Source: Saprospiraceae bacterium (GTDB lineage Bacteria; Bacteroidota; Bacteroidia; Chitinophagales; Saprospiraceae). Taken from it: a stretch of DNA of 64,000 nt. Numbering within the stretch: position 1 is the stretch's first letter; the number at the start of each line of letters is the position of its first letter. The notes beneath the pieces were generated by a model. It made no database searches. It worked only from the letters and a program-made list of their open reading frames with translations, and was not told where the DNA came from. Shown piece after piece: positions 19,680 through 28,524 of this stretch. Both the position numbers and the translations under genes were made by a program. The stretch is taken from positions 579,501 to 643,500 of the forward strand of contig JADKDE010000001.1 in NCBI GenBank assembly GCA_016718505.1, given 5' to 3'.

Positions 19680-22465
19680 TTCAGCGGGTTCACCATCGGG
19701 ATTGAAACTTGTCGAATCCCATCCAGGTCCAAAAGAGGGATGATGCCTTGTAAGAAATTACATTCTTCAGATTTCCAGTTATTGATTTGGTAGCAAAATT
19801 CTACTTCTTCCTCTGGTAAATACGGTCCACCTAGGGGTGATCCAAAGGAGGTGTTGGTGACATAAAAAGAGGATGAAAGATTGCATGAATTGGTGTTTTT
19901 TTCTACCCCAACACAAAGGTTGTACTGCCCAGTTTTATTGTTAAAATCTGAAACGGCAATGACGTATTTTTTATTAGGTTCGACGGGTACTTTTTCTAGT
20001 TTTGTCAAACCTTGGTAACCTTGATTGCAGGCAATATTTTTCCATATTCCACATGTGTCGTTATACTCGTACACTGCGATCTGGGGCTGTATCAGCCAAT
20101 CGCTATTAAAGTTTAAATTCAAAAATCCTGCATCCGAATCGGTATCAATCCAATGATAGGTGGTAGGTGTTCTGAATGAAAAACAGGTATTGTCTGAAAG
20201 GTTGATGCCTAGGGAGGCGCTCGAGTTGCACCCCACAACGCAGTTCATGCCTTGGCTGGTATTTAGAGAAATGAAACTTGGACCATCGGATTGGTCTATT
20301 TTGCATTGATCATTGAGGCCACATTCGAGTATAGGGCCCTCCTCTTTGATGCATATTTTATAGTTTCCAGCATTGAAAAAGTCTGTGGCAAATTGAACAT
20401 AATATTCAATGCTATCTCTTAATGAATCACAAGTAATGGTCGATCCTGTTCCACAATATAATCCATTTCTCACGGGTATAAACTGCCCACTACAAGGTGG
20501 CTCTGAAAAATATCCAACCATCAATGAAATATTGGTAAAATTTGTTACACCTTGAGTATTGAAAATCAACTTATTTTTTTGATCCGAGAGTTTTACTTTA
20601 AACCAAACGGAATTGGAGAAATTGCACGGCAAAAACGCTTGTCCGATGTCCCTGGTCGCATCAATATTGGAAAAGCTCTGACAGACCCCATTCGGCGTAA
20701 TCGATCGCGCATTGCAATACAAATCGTTGGCTGGAGGTAAATATGAAATGGGATTGTTTATCCTAAAATCAAATGAAAAATTTGAGCCATCAGTGATACT
20801 TAATGAAATAAAGTATATCTGTCCAGGCACCAATACATTGCTCAAAACGAGGGCATTTGATCCACACCCAATTTCTACGGCATTTTGACCATCGCAAGGA
20901 GTACCATCAAACCTCAATAAAGAAATTTCAACCTCTGGCAAGAAAGTAGTTCGAGGAACGTTGAGGATTATATCCTCTCCAACAGCAGTAAAATAGTACC
21001 AAATATTATTAGATCCCAAAACGCAAGAAGATTGATAGGTATCAGGACTGGCATTGTTTATATCGACTCTAAATAAATTGTTGTCTAAATTAGAAATTCT
21101 GGTGGCATTCGAACATTCATCGTTGCCAGAAATCAGATTGAAAACCAATCGAATAGTCCTCGAGTAAAGAACCAAGTTGGGAGCGAGAGGGCTGGTAACT
21201 TCACAGTAATACTCTCCAGCATCTAGGACATTGAGATTGCTTATGACCAATGAAGTATTATTGGAGGTAAAAAGTGGTTGTCCATCTTTATACCATTTGT
21301 ACTGATGGCTTGGATATCCCTTGTCGATGTTTAGATCATACACAAAAGTGTCTCCCGTAGCCACATAAAACAATCTTTTTAGCCCAAATGTATCTTGAAA
21401 TGAATAAGTGTAGCCATTGGAAGCTAGGCCATTATTGGGAATGATATCGTCGAATGTCAATTTATTTTTCGATACATCCAAATAATTTAGACCCGTCAAC
21501 ATCGTGAATTTAGGTATTGAATCTATTCTATTGTTGCTGATATTTATGGTTTTAACATTCCAAAGATTGCTAAAATTTGGAACGGTACCTATGATTCTAT
21601 TATTTTGGAGGAGTAAATTTTCAGTGAGGGCGCTTAAATTCGAAAAATTTGGAATTTGCCCGGATAGCAAATTGTTGTTCAGTATGAGTGAATTTAGACC
21701 AAATAGAGATAAAAAATTTGGAATTGGCCCTATGAATTTATTAAAACTTAAATCTAAAATTTTGAGACTATCTTGATTGAGAAAGGTTGGAATAAATCCA
21801 CCCAGCTCGTTATGAGCTAAATCAAGCACTCTAAGATTGATCATTTCATTGAAATTGGGGAGATTGCCGGTCAACTTATTGTTGCTGAGCTCCAAATTGA
21901 AAAGTGTGTCCAATTTGGTAAAATTTGGGATAGAACCCGATAAATAATTATTGCGTAAATCCAACATTTGGAGTTGTGTCAGATTTTGAAAATTCGGTAT
22001 GGTTCCAGTTAACTGATTGTTGTTTATTTTTAGGAATATTAGCCTCAGATTGGTATTGAATAGAGGGAGATTGCCTGAGAATAGGTTTTTCTCTAAATTC
22101 AAAGATTCAATATAAGGGCAGTAAGTAAAATTGGGAACCTGACCTGAAATGAAATTTTGGGATAAATCTAAAATCCGCAAATTGGGTAGATTTAAATCAC
22201 TAACGGTCCCAGAAAGATTATTGTTTCCAAGGTTCAAAACCCCGACAGTCCCATTCCCGTTGGTGATCACTCCATACCAATTTCGCATCGGTTGAGACAG
22301 ATTCCATCGTATGGTCCAATTTTGCCCATTGGTGGTATTGTAGAGACCTACTAAAGCTAAAGAATCCGTGGTCGGGTCAGCCATAACATTTCTAGTCCCC
22401 AATAGTATAAATATCAAGGCAAATATGATGCTTAATCCTCCACTTTTGTAAAACAATAATTTCAT
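19673..22465 (-). CDS. N-terminal part of a frameshifted T9SS-secreted LRR/Ig-like protein
   Basis: A 930-residue frame with a signal peptide (IIFALIFILLGTRNVMAD). It continues with the LRR N-cap region (YNTTNGQNWTIRWN), about ten bacterial leucine-rich repeats of the LxxLxLxxNxLxGxIPNF type (residues about 75-340), an Ig-like domain (YKWYKDGQP to DAGEYYCEV, about 375-435) and several beta-rich domains. The last roughly 20 residues (LLDLDGIRQVSIPMV) are out of frame. One base appears to be missing around 19736-19740 (the CCCTC on the coding strand). The rest of the protein, including the sorting domain, is in the next frame. Confidence 0.82.
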   Translation of the reverse strand: MKLLFYKSGGLSIIFALIFILLGTRNVMADPTTDSLALVGLYNTTNGQNWTIRWNLSQPMRNWYGVITNGNGTVGVLNLGNNNLSGTVSDLNLPNLRILDLSQNFISGQVPNFTYCPYIESLNLEKNLFSGNLPLFNTNLRLIFLKINNNQLTGTIPNFQNLTQLQMLDLRNNYLSGSIPNFTKLDTLFNLELSNNKLTGNLPNFNEMINLRVLDLAHNELGGFIPTFLNQDSLKILDLSFNKFIGPIPNFLSLFGLNSLILNNNLLSGQIPNFSNLSALTENLLLQNNRIIGTVPNFSNLWNVKTINISNNRIDSIPKFTMLTGLNYLDVSKNKLTFDDIIPNNGLASNGYTYSFQDTFGLKRLFYVATGDTFVYDLNIDKGYPSHQYKWYKDGQPLFTSNNTSLVISNLNVLDAGEYYCEVTSPLAPNLVLYSRTIRLVFNLISGNDECSNATRISNLDNNLFRVDINNASPDTYQSSCVLGSNNIWYYFTAVGEDIILNVPRTTFLPEVEISLLRFDGTPCDGQNAVEIGCGSNALVLSNVLVPGQIYFISLSITDGSNFSFDFRINNPISYLPPANDLYCNARSITPNGVCQSFSNIDATRDIGQAFLPCNFSNSVWFKVKLSDQKNKLIFNTQGVTNFTNISLMVGYFSEPPCSGQFIPVRNGLYCGTGSTITCDSLRDSIEYYVQFATDFFNAGNYKICIKEEGPILECGLNDQCKIDQSDGPSFISLNTSQGMNCVVGCNSSASLGINLSDNTCFSFRTPTTYHWIDTDSDAGFLNLNFNSDWLIQPQIAVYEYNDTCGIWKNIACNQGYQGLTKLEKVPVEPNKKYVIAVSDFNNKTGQYNLCVGVEKNTNSCNLSSSFYVTNTSFGSPLGGPYLPEEEVEFCYQINNWKSEECNFLQGIIPLLDLDGIRQVSIPMVNPLKC

Positions 22466-22635
22466 ACTTTTTACTAAATTCTTTAGTAATCTTTAAATAC
22501 TAGACACTGAAATTTATACAATTCCTAAAGTGACTAAATCAAAAACCGTACCGAAAAAATATTTACAAAGAAATCGCCATTCCAAATATAAGTAATATTG
22601 AATAGGTTGCGTGGAAAAAATTCCTTTTTAACAAA

Positions 22636-24072
22636 TTAAGAATTCAATAATTTTGCTAAACGGTGATTGGAGAGGTCTATTTTAACTAGGAGGGCAATGA
22701 TGAATAAAAACCAAGTTCCGACCTTATCTGATTCTAATAAATCATTAATTAAAAGCATAAGGAGAATGCTTACGAAGGATAAAATACAACAAACAATCAG
22801 CATTTTTGTGTCACTTTCTTTGGTTTCATTGTAAATCCTTTGGCCAGAAATCAATACGTAAAAAACAAGGGCTAAAAATATAATAAAACCAAAAATTCCT
22901 TGCTCGATGAATACCATAAAATAGTAACAATGGACGCCAGATCTCTCGGGATTATCGCTCACATATGTTCTAAAGCTTTTTACGGTGAAATTTTTATAAT
23001 TAGGATAAAAACCATTGGGGCCAAACCCAAGTAAAGGTCTTTCTTGGACCATCTGAATTCCAGCCACCCATCTGTACAAGCGCTCCATCGTGGAGATATC
23101 CTCCATATTGTAAGTAGCCTCGATAAGTTTGTCAAAGTCTTTATGCGTGATGGTTTTGTTGAAGTCGGGGGCTAAATTTAGATAACTGTTGTTTTTATAG
23201 GTCGTATAAATGCCATAGGAAGATAAAATAATGACAAGGATTAATACGTATTTGGTCAATTTCCACTTATACATAATCCAAGTAAAAGGCATGCTCAGTA
23301 AGCAAATATAAGCGGCTCGTGTATAGGAAACATAGATGCCAAACACGAAACAGGCCAAACAAATTCCCAGTAATATTCTATATTTTTTGTAATGAAAAAA
23401 CATATAAATAAGAAATGGAAAAAAAACGACCAGAATTGCAGCGAAAGTCACGTGATTTCTGAAAAAAGGATTTAAAACGAAGTTGATGGCTTCAAAACTA
23501 AAGCCCTGTGCACCATGTCGGATTAATACGATGATGAGTGAAAACATAAGGCTCGAAAAACAAAGGAGGATGAGTGTCCTTAGGGTTTTGAGGTTCTGAA
23601 TAAAAAGCCAAGGAAGCAACAAGAATGCCACTATATACCAAATCTTGGCGATTAGAAATTTTAGGGAAAGTATGGGTACAGTTGAAAAAAAACAAGTAAT
23701 AAGAATCCATGTCAAATGGATCAAAACCAAAAGGGTCATAGGATGTCTGACATAGTTTGTATTGAGCTTTGAATGATTTTTTAAGGCCCAAAGGGATGCA
23801 AACCCTAGCATAAGCCACATAATGGGCTCAGTCGGAAAATCGGTACCTAAAGATCCAAGCTCCAATTCTGTAGAGATGGGAATAAAGAAAAACAACAGAC
23901 AATAGAAAATGAACGGATTAGCAAAAAACAAATAGATTGGGAAAATGCTAAACAATAATATTACAGGAACATAACTTTCTAGAAATATCGAAAGTCCGCC
24001 TATAACTATCCAAACAACGATTATGGCATAATCTAATTTCGAAAAAGTTCTAGATATATTAATTGGCAGCAT
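22636..24072 (-). CDS. O-antigen ligase/polymerase-like membrane protein
   Basis: A 478-residue protein with about ten to twelve hydrophobic segments and a large loop after two thirds of its length. That loop contains the Wzy_C-type signature QERPLLGFGPNGFYPNYKN. The family joins or polymerises polysaccharide units on the periplasmic face of the inner membrane. It follows the Wzz-like gene by 8 bp on the same strand, so the two form a small surface-polysaccharide operon. Ligase and polymerase activity cannot be told apart from sequence. Confidence 0.85.
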   Translation of the reverse strand: MLPINISRTFSKLDYAIIVVWIVIGGLSIFLESYVPVILLFSIFPIYLFFANPFIFYCLLFFFIPISTELELGSLGTDFPTEPIMWLMLGFASLWALKNHSKLNTNYVRHPMTLLVLIHLTWILITCFFSTVPILSLKFLIAKIWYIVAFLLLPWLFIQNLKTLRTLILLCFSSLMFSLIIVLIRHGAQGFSFEAINFVLNPFFRNHVTFAAILVVFFPFLIYMFFHYKKYRILLGICLACFVFGIYVSYTRAAYICLLSMPFTWIMYKWKLTKYVLILVIILSSYGIYTTYKNNSYLNLAPDFNKTITHKDFDKLIEATYNMEDISTMERLYRWVAGIQMVQERPLLGFGPNGFYPNYKNFTVKSFRTYVSDNPERSGVHCYYFMVFIEQGIFGFIIFLALVFYVLISGQRIYNETKESDTKMLIVCCILSFVSILLMLLINDLLESDKVGTWFLFIIALLVKIDLSNHRLAKLLNS

Positions 24073-24080
24073 TCTCTAAA

Positions 24081-25202
24081 TTATTCACCTTCGAATAAAG
24101 GCTTGAAAGCCGAATTTTCCCAAGAATCCCTGGCAATTAGCCAAAGAATATAAAAAATAAAGAAGCCTAACATAGATGCCAGCACGATGACACTCCTAAA
24201 CGGACCAGATTTTTCTTCGGGCACCCTAGCACTTTCGATGAGATGAATGGATGAAATGGGTGCAGCATATGTTGCTTCTAGTTGTTTTAACCGTTCCTTG
24301 TCAAAAGCCAAATGCTCTTTGGATAAAGTGAACTGTTGCGTCAATTGTTCGATTTGGGACATGCCTTCTACAAGTGCATTGATGTTAAAATCGCTTCTGT
24401 TTTTGCCTTGAAGTGACGATAATTGAGCCTGAATACCAGCTACTTGGCCCGTTAAGTAGCGTATCGTATCAGGGTGAACACCTGGGATTGTCTTTAATTT
24501 TGCCAATCTTGCTTCTTCTTTTTTCATAAAAGCTTCGGTTGTGATTGCTTGTTCTATAAGGTTGGACATTTGGGCAGGAACATCATAAACTTTTAGGGAT
24601 TTGCGAAGGTGAGACAAGGTATCTTGCAGGACATTTATTTGTTTTTCACGGTTAGCAATATTATTGATAAAAGTTTGCATCATATCCATTTGGGATTTTT
24701 TCAAGAGATTCAAACCAATTTCGTTGATATAAGTTAATACTTTATTTGTCATCCGAGCGGACAATTCAGGATCGGTGTCTTCTATTTCAACCTCGATGGC
24801 ATCAAATTTAGTTTTTGTCACTAAATATTTGGAATTCAGCGCTTTCAAAACTTTAGTTCTGGCTAATTTTTGTGTCGAATCGATTTCATAATGGGTGAAT
24901 AAATCAAATTCTTGAATAAGTCTATATTTAAGATCATCAGAATTGGCAATCGTCAAAATTCGGTCAATATCCTCCCCAGTGCCATAAAATTCCATTCCGC
25001 GATTGGCTGTGCCGAATATATACTCTGGTTTTGCCATATCAGAGCTCGCGGCATAAAATATTGCTTTGGATTTGTATTTATTTGGAATAAAAAACACCAC
25101 AAAAGAAGCGCACAACCCTACTACCAAGGTTGCCAAAAAGATCTTTTTTCTATTATTTATAAGAAGGGGGATGATACCCAATAAATTATTCTTTTGATCC
25201 AT
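24081..25202 (-). CDS. Wzz/GumC-type polysaccharide chain-length determinant
   Basis: A 373-residue protein with an N-terminal membrane segment (IFLATLVVGLCASFVVFF, about 20-38), a periplasmic region with predicted coiled coils (the stretches around FINNIANREKQINVLQ and QFTLSKEHLAFDKERLKQ) and a C-terminal membrane segment (VIVLASMLGFFIFYILWLI). This is the Wzz layout without a fused tyrosine kinase. It controls the length of the polymer probably made or ligated by the next gene. A near-consensus TATCTTTA lies about 20 bp upstream of the ATG. Confidence 0.85.
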   Translation of the reverse strand: MDQKNNLLGIIPLLINNRKKIFLATLVVGLCASFVVFFIPNKYKSKAIFYAASSDMAKPEYIFGTANRGMEFYGTGEDIDRILTIANSDDLKYRLIQEFDLFTHYEIDSTQKLARTKVLKALNSKYLVTKTKFDAIEVEIEDTDPELSARMTNKVLTYINEIGLNLLKKSQMDMMQTFINNIANREKQINVLQDTLSHLRKSLKVYDVPAQMSNLIEQAITTEAFMKKEEARLAKLKTIPGVHPDTIRYLTGQVAGIQAQLSSLQGKNRSDFNINALVEGMSQIEQLTQQFTLSKEHLAFDKERLKQLEATYAAPISSIHLIESARVPEEKSGPFRSVIVLASMLGFFIFYILWLIARDSWENSAFKPLFEGE

Positions 25203-25309
25203 GATATCCTTAAATTAGTCGTAAAGATAACAAAATTAAATTTCCTAAAAAGATAGAGGATTAGATAGGCATATAACAGTCAAATGCAAGATTTCAATGA
25301 AAAAAATTT

Positions 25310-25317
25310 TATCTTTG
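25310..25317 (+). promoter_or_regulatory. -7 element (TATCTTTG) for comM
   Basis: TATCTTTG matches TAnnTTTG, with the ATG 22 bases downstream at 25340. No clear -33 TTTG is seen at 19-22 bases upstream. Confidence 0.5.
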
Positions 25318-25339
25318 CTAAGATATAATCAAATTCAAT

Positions 25340-26896
25340 ATGTTAGCCAAATCTTATGCTTCAGCGGTACAAGGTGTAGATGCGCAAACAATAGAAATAG
25401 AAGTCAATGCTGGAGGGGTAGTAACCGCTGGTAAGCCTGGATATTTTTTGGTAGGATTGCCAGATAATGCCGTGAGGGAGGGCTATCAAAGGATTGAGTC
25501 TGCAGCTAAAAATTCAGGATATAAAATACCCCGACTAAAAATTGTCATCAACATGGCTCCAGCTGATATACGCAAGGAGGGATCAGCCTATGATCTACCC
25601 ATTGCTGTAGGGATTTTGGCGGCTACGGAACAAATTAAAACCGATTTACTGGATAAATTTTTAATCATAGGTGAGTTGTCTCTAGATGGTGGACTTCGAC
25701 CGATCAAAGGCGTATTGCCGATTGCTATACAGGCACGGAAAGAAAAATTTCGAGGAATCATTTTACCCAAACAAAATGCAAATGAGGCAGCGATTGTCAA
25801 TGATTTGGAAGTCTATGGCATAAGTGAACTCAAGGAAGCGGTCGACTTTTTAAATGGAGATCGGACTTTAATTCCCGTCGAACTAGACACTAGAGAAGAA
25901 TTTTTTAATGCCTCAAATAATTATGATCAGGATTTTATCGATGTTAAAGGACAAGAAAATATCAAGCGGTCTATGGAGTTGGCGGCTGCAGGAGGCCATA
26001 ACGTGATTCTGATAGGACCGCCAGGCGCAGGAAAAACAATGCTTGCGAGGAGATTGCCTACAATACTTCCCCCATTGACTTTACGTGAGGCGTTGGAAAC
26101 GACCAAAATACATTCAGTAGCTGGAAGTTTACCTTACAATACCTCACTGATGACCCAAAGGCCATTCAGATCTCCACACCACACAATTAGTGATGTGGCA
26201 CTGGTGGGTGGAGGAACGCACCCAATGCCCGGGGAGATATCATTGGCTCATAATGGAGTACTATTTTTGGATGAATTGCCCGAATTCAAAAGGAGTGTTT
26301 TGGAAGTGATGAGGCAGCCGATGGAAGAAAGAAAAGTTACCATTTCCAGAGCAAAAATCAGCATCGATTATCCGTCAAGTTTTATGCTAATAGCCTCTAT
26401 GAATCCTTGTCCTTGTGGCTATTATAATCACCCGACCAAGGAATGTACCTGTGGACCAGGTGTCATCAAAAAGTATCTGAATAAAATAAGCGGTCCACTT
26501 TTAGATCGCATAGACCTCCATGTAGAAGTGACCCCTGTTGGTTTTGAGGAGATGTCAAATCGACAAAATACGGGTGAGCACAGCCATGTAATTGCTGAGC
26601 GAGTGGTAAAAGCCAGAGCCATCCAAGAAGAGCGTTTTAAGAATGAAACCATGATCAATTGCAATGCACAAATGAGCACAAAGCTTGTCCAATTGCACTG
26701 CCAGTTGGACCATCCTTGCCAAATATTATTGAATACAGCGATGAAAAGGCTCCAATTATCTGCTAGGGCTTACGATAGGATCCTCAAAGTTGCTAGGACT
26801 GTTGCCGATCTAGCGGAAACTCAAAATATAAAGGTGGAACATTTGGCAGAAGCTATACAATTTAGGTCTTTGGATAGAGAGTCTTGGGCCGGATAA
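25340..26896 (+). CDS. comM: ComM/YifB-family AAA+ ATPase (Mg-chelatase-like)
   Basis: A 518-residue protein of the YifB family; ComM members are hexameric helicases that promote branch migration during natural transformation. Visible: an N-terminal Lon-protease-like (ChlI) domain beginning MLAKSYASAVQGVDAQ, Walker A GPPGAGKT near residue 228, the Walker B region VLFLDELPEF near 315, the conserved NPCPCGYY and CTCGPG cysteine segments, and a C-terminal Mg-chelatase-C helical domain (LSARAYDRILKVARTVADL). Length and motifs are complete. The transformation role is inferred from the family; no other competence genes are in the window. Confidence 0.93.
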   Translation: MLAKSYASAVQGVDAQTIEIEVNAGGVVTAGKPGYFLVGLPDNAVREGYQRIESAAKNSGYKIPRLKIVINMAPADIRKEGSAYDLPIAVGILAATEQIKTDLLDKFLIIGELSLDGGLRPIKGVLPIAIQARKEKFRGIILPKQNANEAAIVNDLEVYGISELKEAVDFLNGDRTLIPVELDTREEFFNASNNYDQDFIDVKGQENIKRSMELAAAGGHNVILIGPPGAGKTMLARRLPTILPPLTLREALETTKIHSVAGSLPYNTSLMTQRPFRSPHHTISDVALVGGGTHPMPGEISLAHNGVLFLDELPEFKRSVLEVMRQPMEERKVTISRAKISIDYPSSFMLIASMNPCPCGYYNHPTKECTCGPGVIKKYLNKISGPLLDRIDLHVEVTPVGFEEMSNRQNTGEHSHVIAERVVKARAIQEERFKNETMINCNAQMSTKLVQLHCQLDHPCQILLNTAMKRLQLSARAYDRILKVARTVADLAETQNIKVEHLAEAIQFRSLDRESWAG

Positions 26897-26904
26897 TATA
26901 GTTA

Positions 26905-27771
26905 TTAATCAAAGCCTTGCTTTCCTTGCATTTTAACCTCAACTTGGCTGTGTGGATATGTGCGCCATTTTTTATTTTGTAGAATTTCTCTTACGATTTT
27001 TTCGTTTATATCACATTTTAAATGGAAGGCATCATCGCTATTTCTAGCCCAACAATAAGCCCTTATTTTAACGAAATAATCCCCAATTTCTATTAAGCGA
27101 ACAGGGACTATTTCTTCACCTTGTAGTATTTGGCTTTCGGTACGATTGTCTATGAAAAGTGGATGCTCTCGGATGTTTTCTATGATGAAAGTTTTGACAA
27201 ATTCTAAATCCGCATCTATAGGCATATTAAACTCGATAAATTTGTGGATTTTTAAATCCTCTAAATCAGAATTTAACAAAATCTCGGTGTTCATGACTTG
27301 ATTTGGAACAATGATCCTTCTGTTTTCAAAATCCCTAATCACCGTATGTCTTAGGGTGATATCTTCTACGATGCCGCTTATGAGATTGTCTTTCATTTTA
27401 AGTCTATCATTCACCCTAAATGGCTTAAACATGACGATAAAAAGACCTGAAATAATATTGCCCAAAGCCTGCTGGGAAGCAAAACCAATCGCTACCGCAG
27501 CTACACCAGCACCAGCCATTAATGACTTGGCGATGGGGCGAAATTTATCCATTTCATATAAAGCTAGCGAAAACCCAACTATGTAAATCAGTGCACTGAT
27601 AGCATGTCCGATGAACTTATAATTTGTTGGGTCGTTGTGCATGATGTGCGTGGAATCTCGAATAAATTTTTTAAAAATCTTTCTAAAAATCCAAGCTAAT
27701 ACGATGGTAGTCAAGACGATACCAAAGAAAGTCGTAAATTCAAAAATGTTATGTAATACGTTTGATTTCAT
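26905..27771 (-). CDS. MscS-family mechanosensitive ion channel
   Basis: A 288-residue inner-membrane channel that releases solutes on hypo-osmotic stress. Three membrane segments: near residues 12-33, near 50-71, and the pore helix GAGVAAVAIGFASQQALGNIISG (about 85-108) with the glycine/alanine pattern of MscS TM3. A cytoplasmic beta domain follows (VNDRLKMKDNLISGIVEDITLRHT, then VPNQVMN). It converges on comM with an 8-bp gap. Confidence 0.92.
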   Translation of the reverse strand: MKSNVLHNIFEFTTFFGIVLTTIVLAWIFRKIFKKFIRDSTHIMHNDPTNYKFIGHAISALIYIVGFSLALYEMDKFRPIAKSLMAGAGVAAVAIGFASQQALGNIISGLFIVMFKPFRVNDRLKMKDNLISGIVEDITLRHTVIRDFENRRIIVPNQVMNTEILLNSDLEDLKIHKFIEFNMPIDADLEFVKTFIIENIREHPLFIDNRTESQILQGEEIVPVRLIEIGDYFVKIRAYCWARNSDDAFHLKCDINEKIVREILQNKKWRTYPHSQVEVKMQGKQGFD

Positions 27772-27859
27772 CTTTTAAATATACCAATTCAACTAAAGTA
27801 ACTATATTGTGAGGATAAAGGTTCTGTATATCGGTATAGTTCTGATTTGTAATTTGAAA

Positions 27860-27875
27860 AGGAACTGTAGTTCCT
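27860..27875. promoter_or_regulatory. Perfect palindrome (possible operator) upstream of the DUF3109 gene
   Basis: AGGAACT-GT-AGTTCCT is a perfect 7-bp inverted repeat with a 2-base centre, 14 bases before the ATG at 27890. Its position would suit a dimeric repressor or a short mRNA hairpin masking the start. No regulator is identified. Confidence 0.35.
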
Positions 27876-27889
27876 AAAATTTTAATTAA

Positions 27890-28171
27890 ATGCACATTAT
27901 TGAAAACATCCTAGTAAGCGATGATATATTAGAAAGAAAATTTGCCTGTCAACTCTCCGCCTGCAAGGGAGCCTGTTGTTGGGAAGGGGATTTGGGAGCA
28001 CCCTTAAAAGAAGAAGAACTGCCCATCCTGGATCACCTAAAAGATATACTTTGGGATGATTTGACCGAAAAGTCAAAGGTGACGCTAAAAGATGCTAAAC
28101 CTTACAAATATTATGCAGGTCTAGAAGGTTTTGGGACAGAATTGAATAGAGATGGCTCCTGTGTTTTTTAA
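27890..28171 (+). pseudogene. DUF3109 family protein, N-terminal part (frameshifted)
   Basis: The 93-residue frame begins MHIIENILVSDDILERKFAC and contains the family's cysteine cluster (CQLSACKGACCWEGD, about residues 23-37), which resembles an Fe-S or zinc-binding site. It stops at TAA (28169-28171) directly after CVF in a GTTTTTTAAAAA tract. The remaining family sequence (KIGEEGIAKCIIEEAY onward) continues in the -1 frame, so one T appears to be missing from a run of six. The DUF3109 function is not established. Confidence 0.8.
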
Positions 28172-28482
28172 AAATCGGAGAAGAAGGCATCGCTAAATGT
28201 ATTATTGAAGAAGCTTATAAAAATGGAAAAACGGATTTTCAAAAGCCGATTTCTTGTCATTTGTATCCAATTAGAGTAGAATCAAATCCCGATGTTTTTT
28301 TTACAGCATTGAATTATGATGAATGGGATATCTGTGCTGAAGCTTGTAAAGCTGGAGAATCCATGTCACTTCCAGTATATAGGTTTTTGAAAGAACCATT
28401 GATTAGGGCTTTTGGCGAGAAATTTTACGAAGCCTTGGAAGCAGCTGGAGAATATCATGCGAACTCGAGCACGAAGCCGTAA
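28172..28482 (+). pseudogene. DUF3109 family protein, C-terminal part (frameshifted)
   Basis: Continuation of the preceding frame, read one base back: KIGEEGIAKCIIEEAYKNG, KPISCHLYPIRV, EWDICAEACKAG, VYRFLKEPLIRAFGEKFYEALE. The paired cysteines (ISCHLYP and CAEAC) complete the family's metal-binding pattern. If translation began independently, the first ATG/GTG-type codon would leave only about 73 residues (from 28261) and lose part of the domain, so this is a broken half rather than a separate gene. Confidence 0.78.
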
Positions 28483-28524
28483 GATTATTTATGGAATAAT
28501 TTTGTTTTTGCGTCCTTTCTATTA

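Noticed and set aside
23498..23818. A 106-codon frame on the same strand as the O-antigen ligase gene
   Set aside because: It lies wholly inside the ligase gene in another frame and has no recognisable features.
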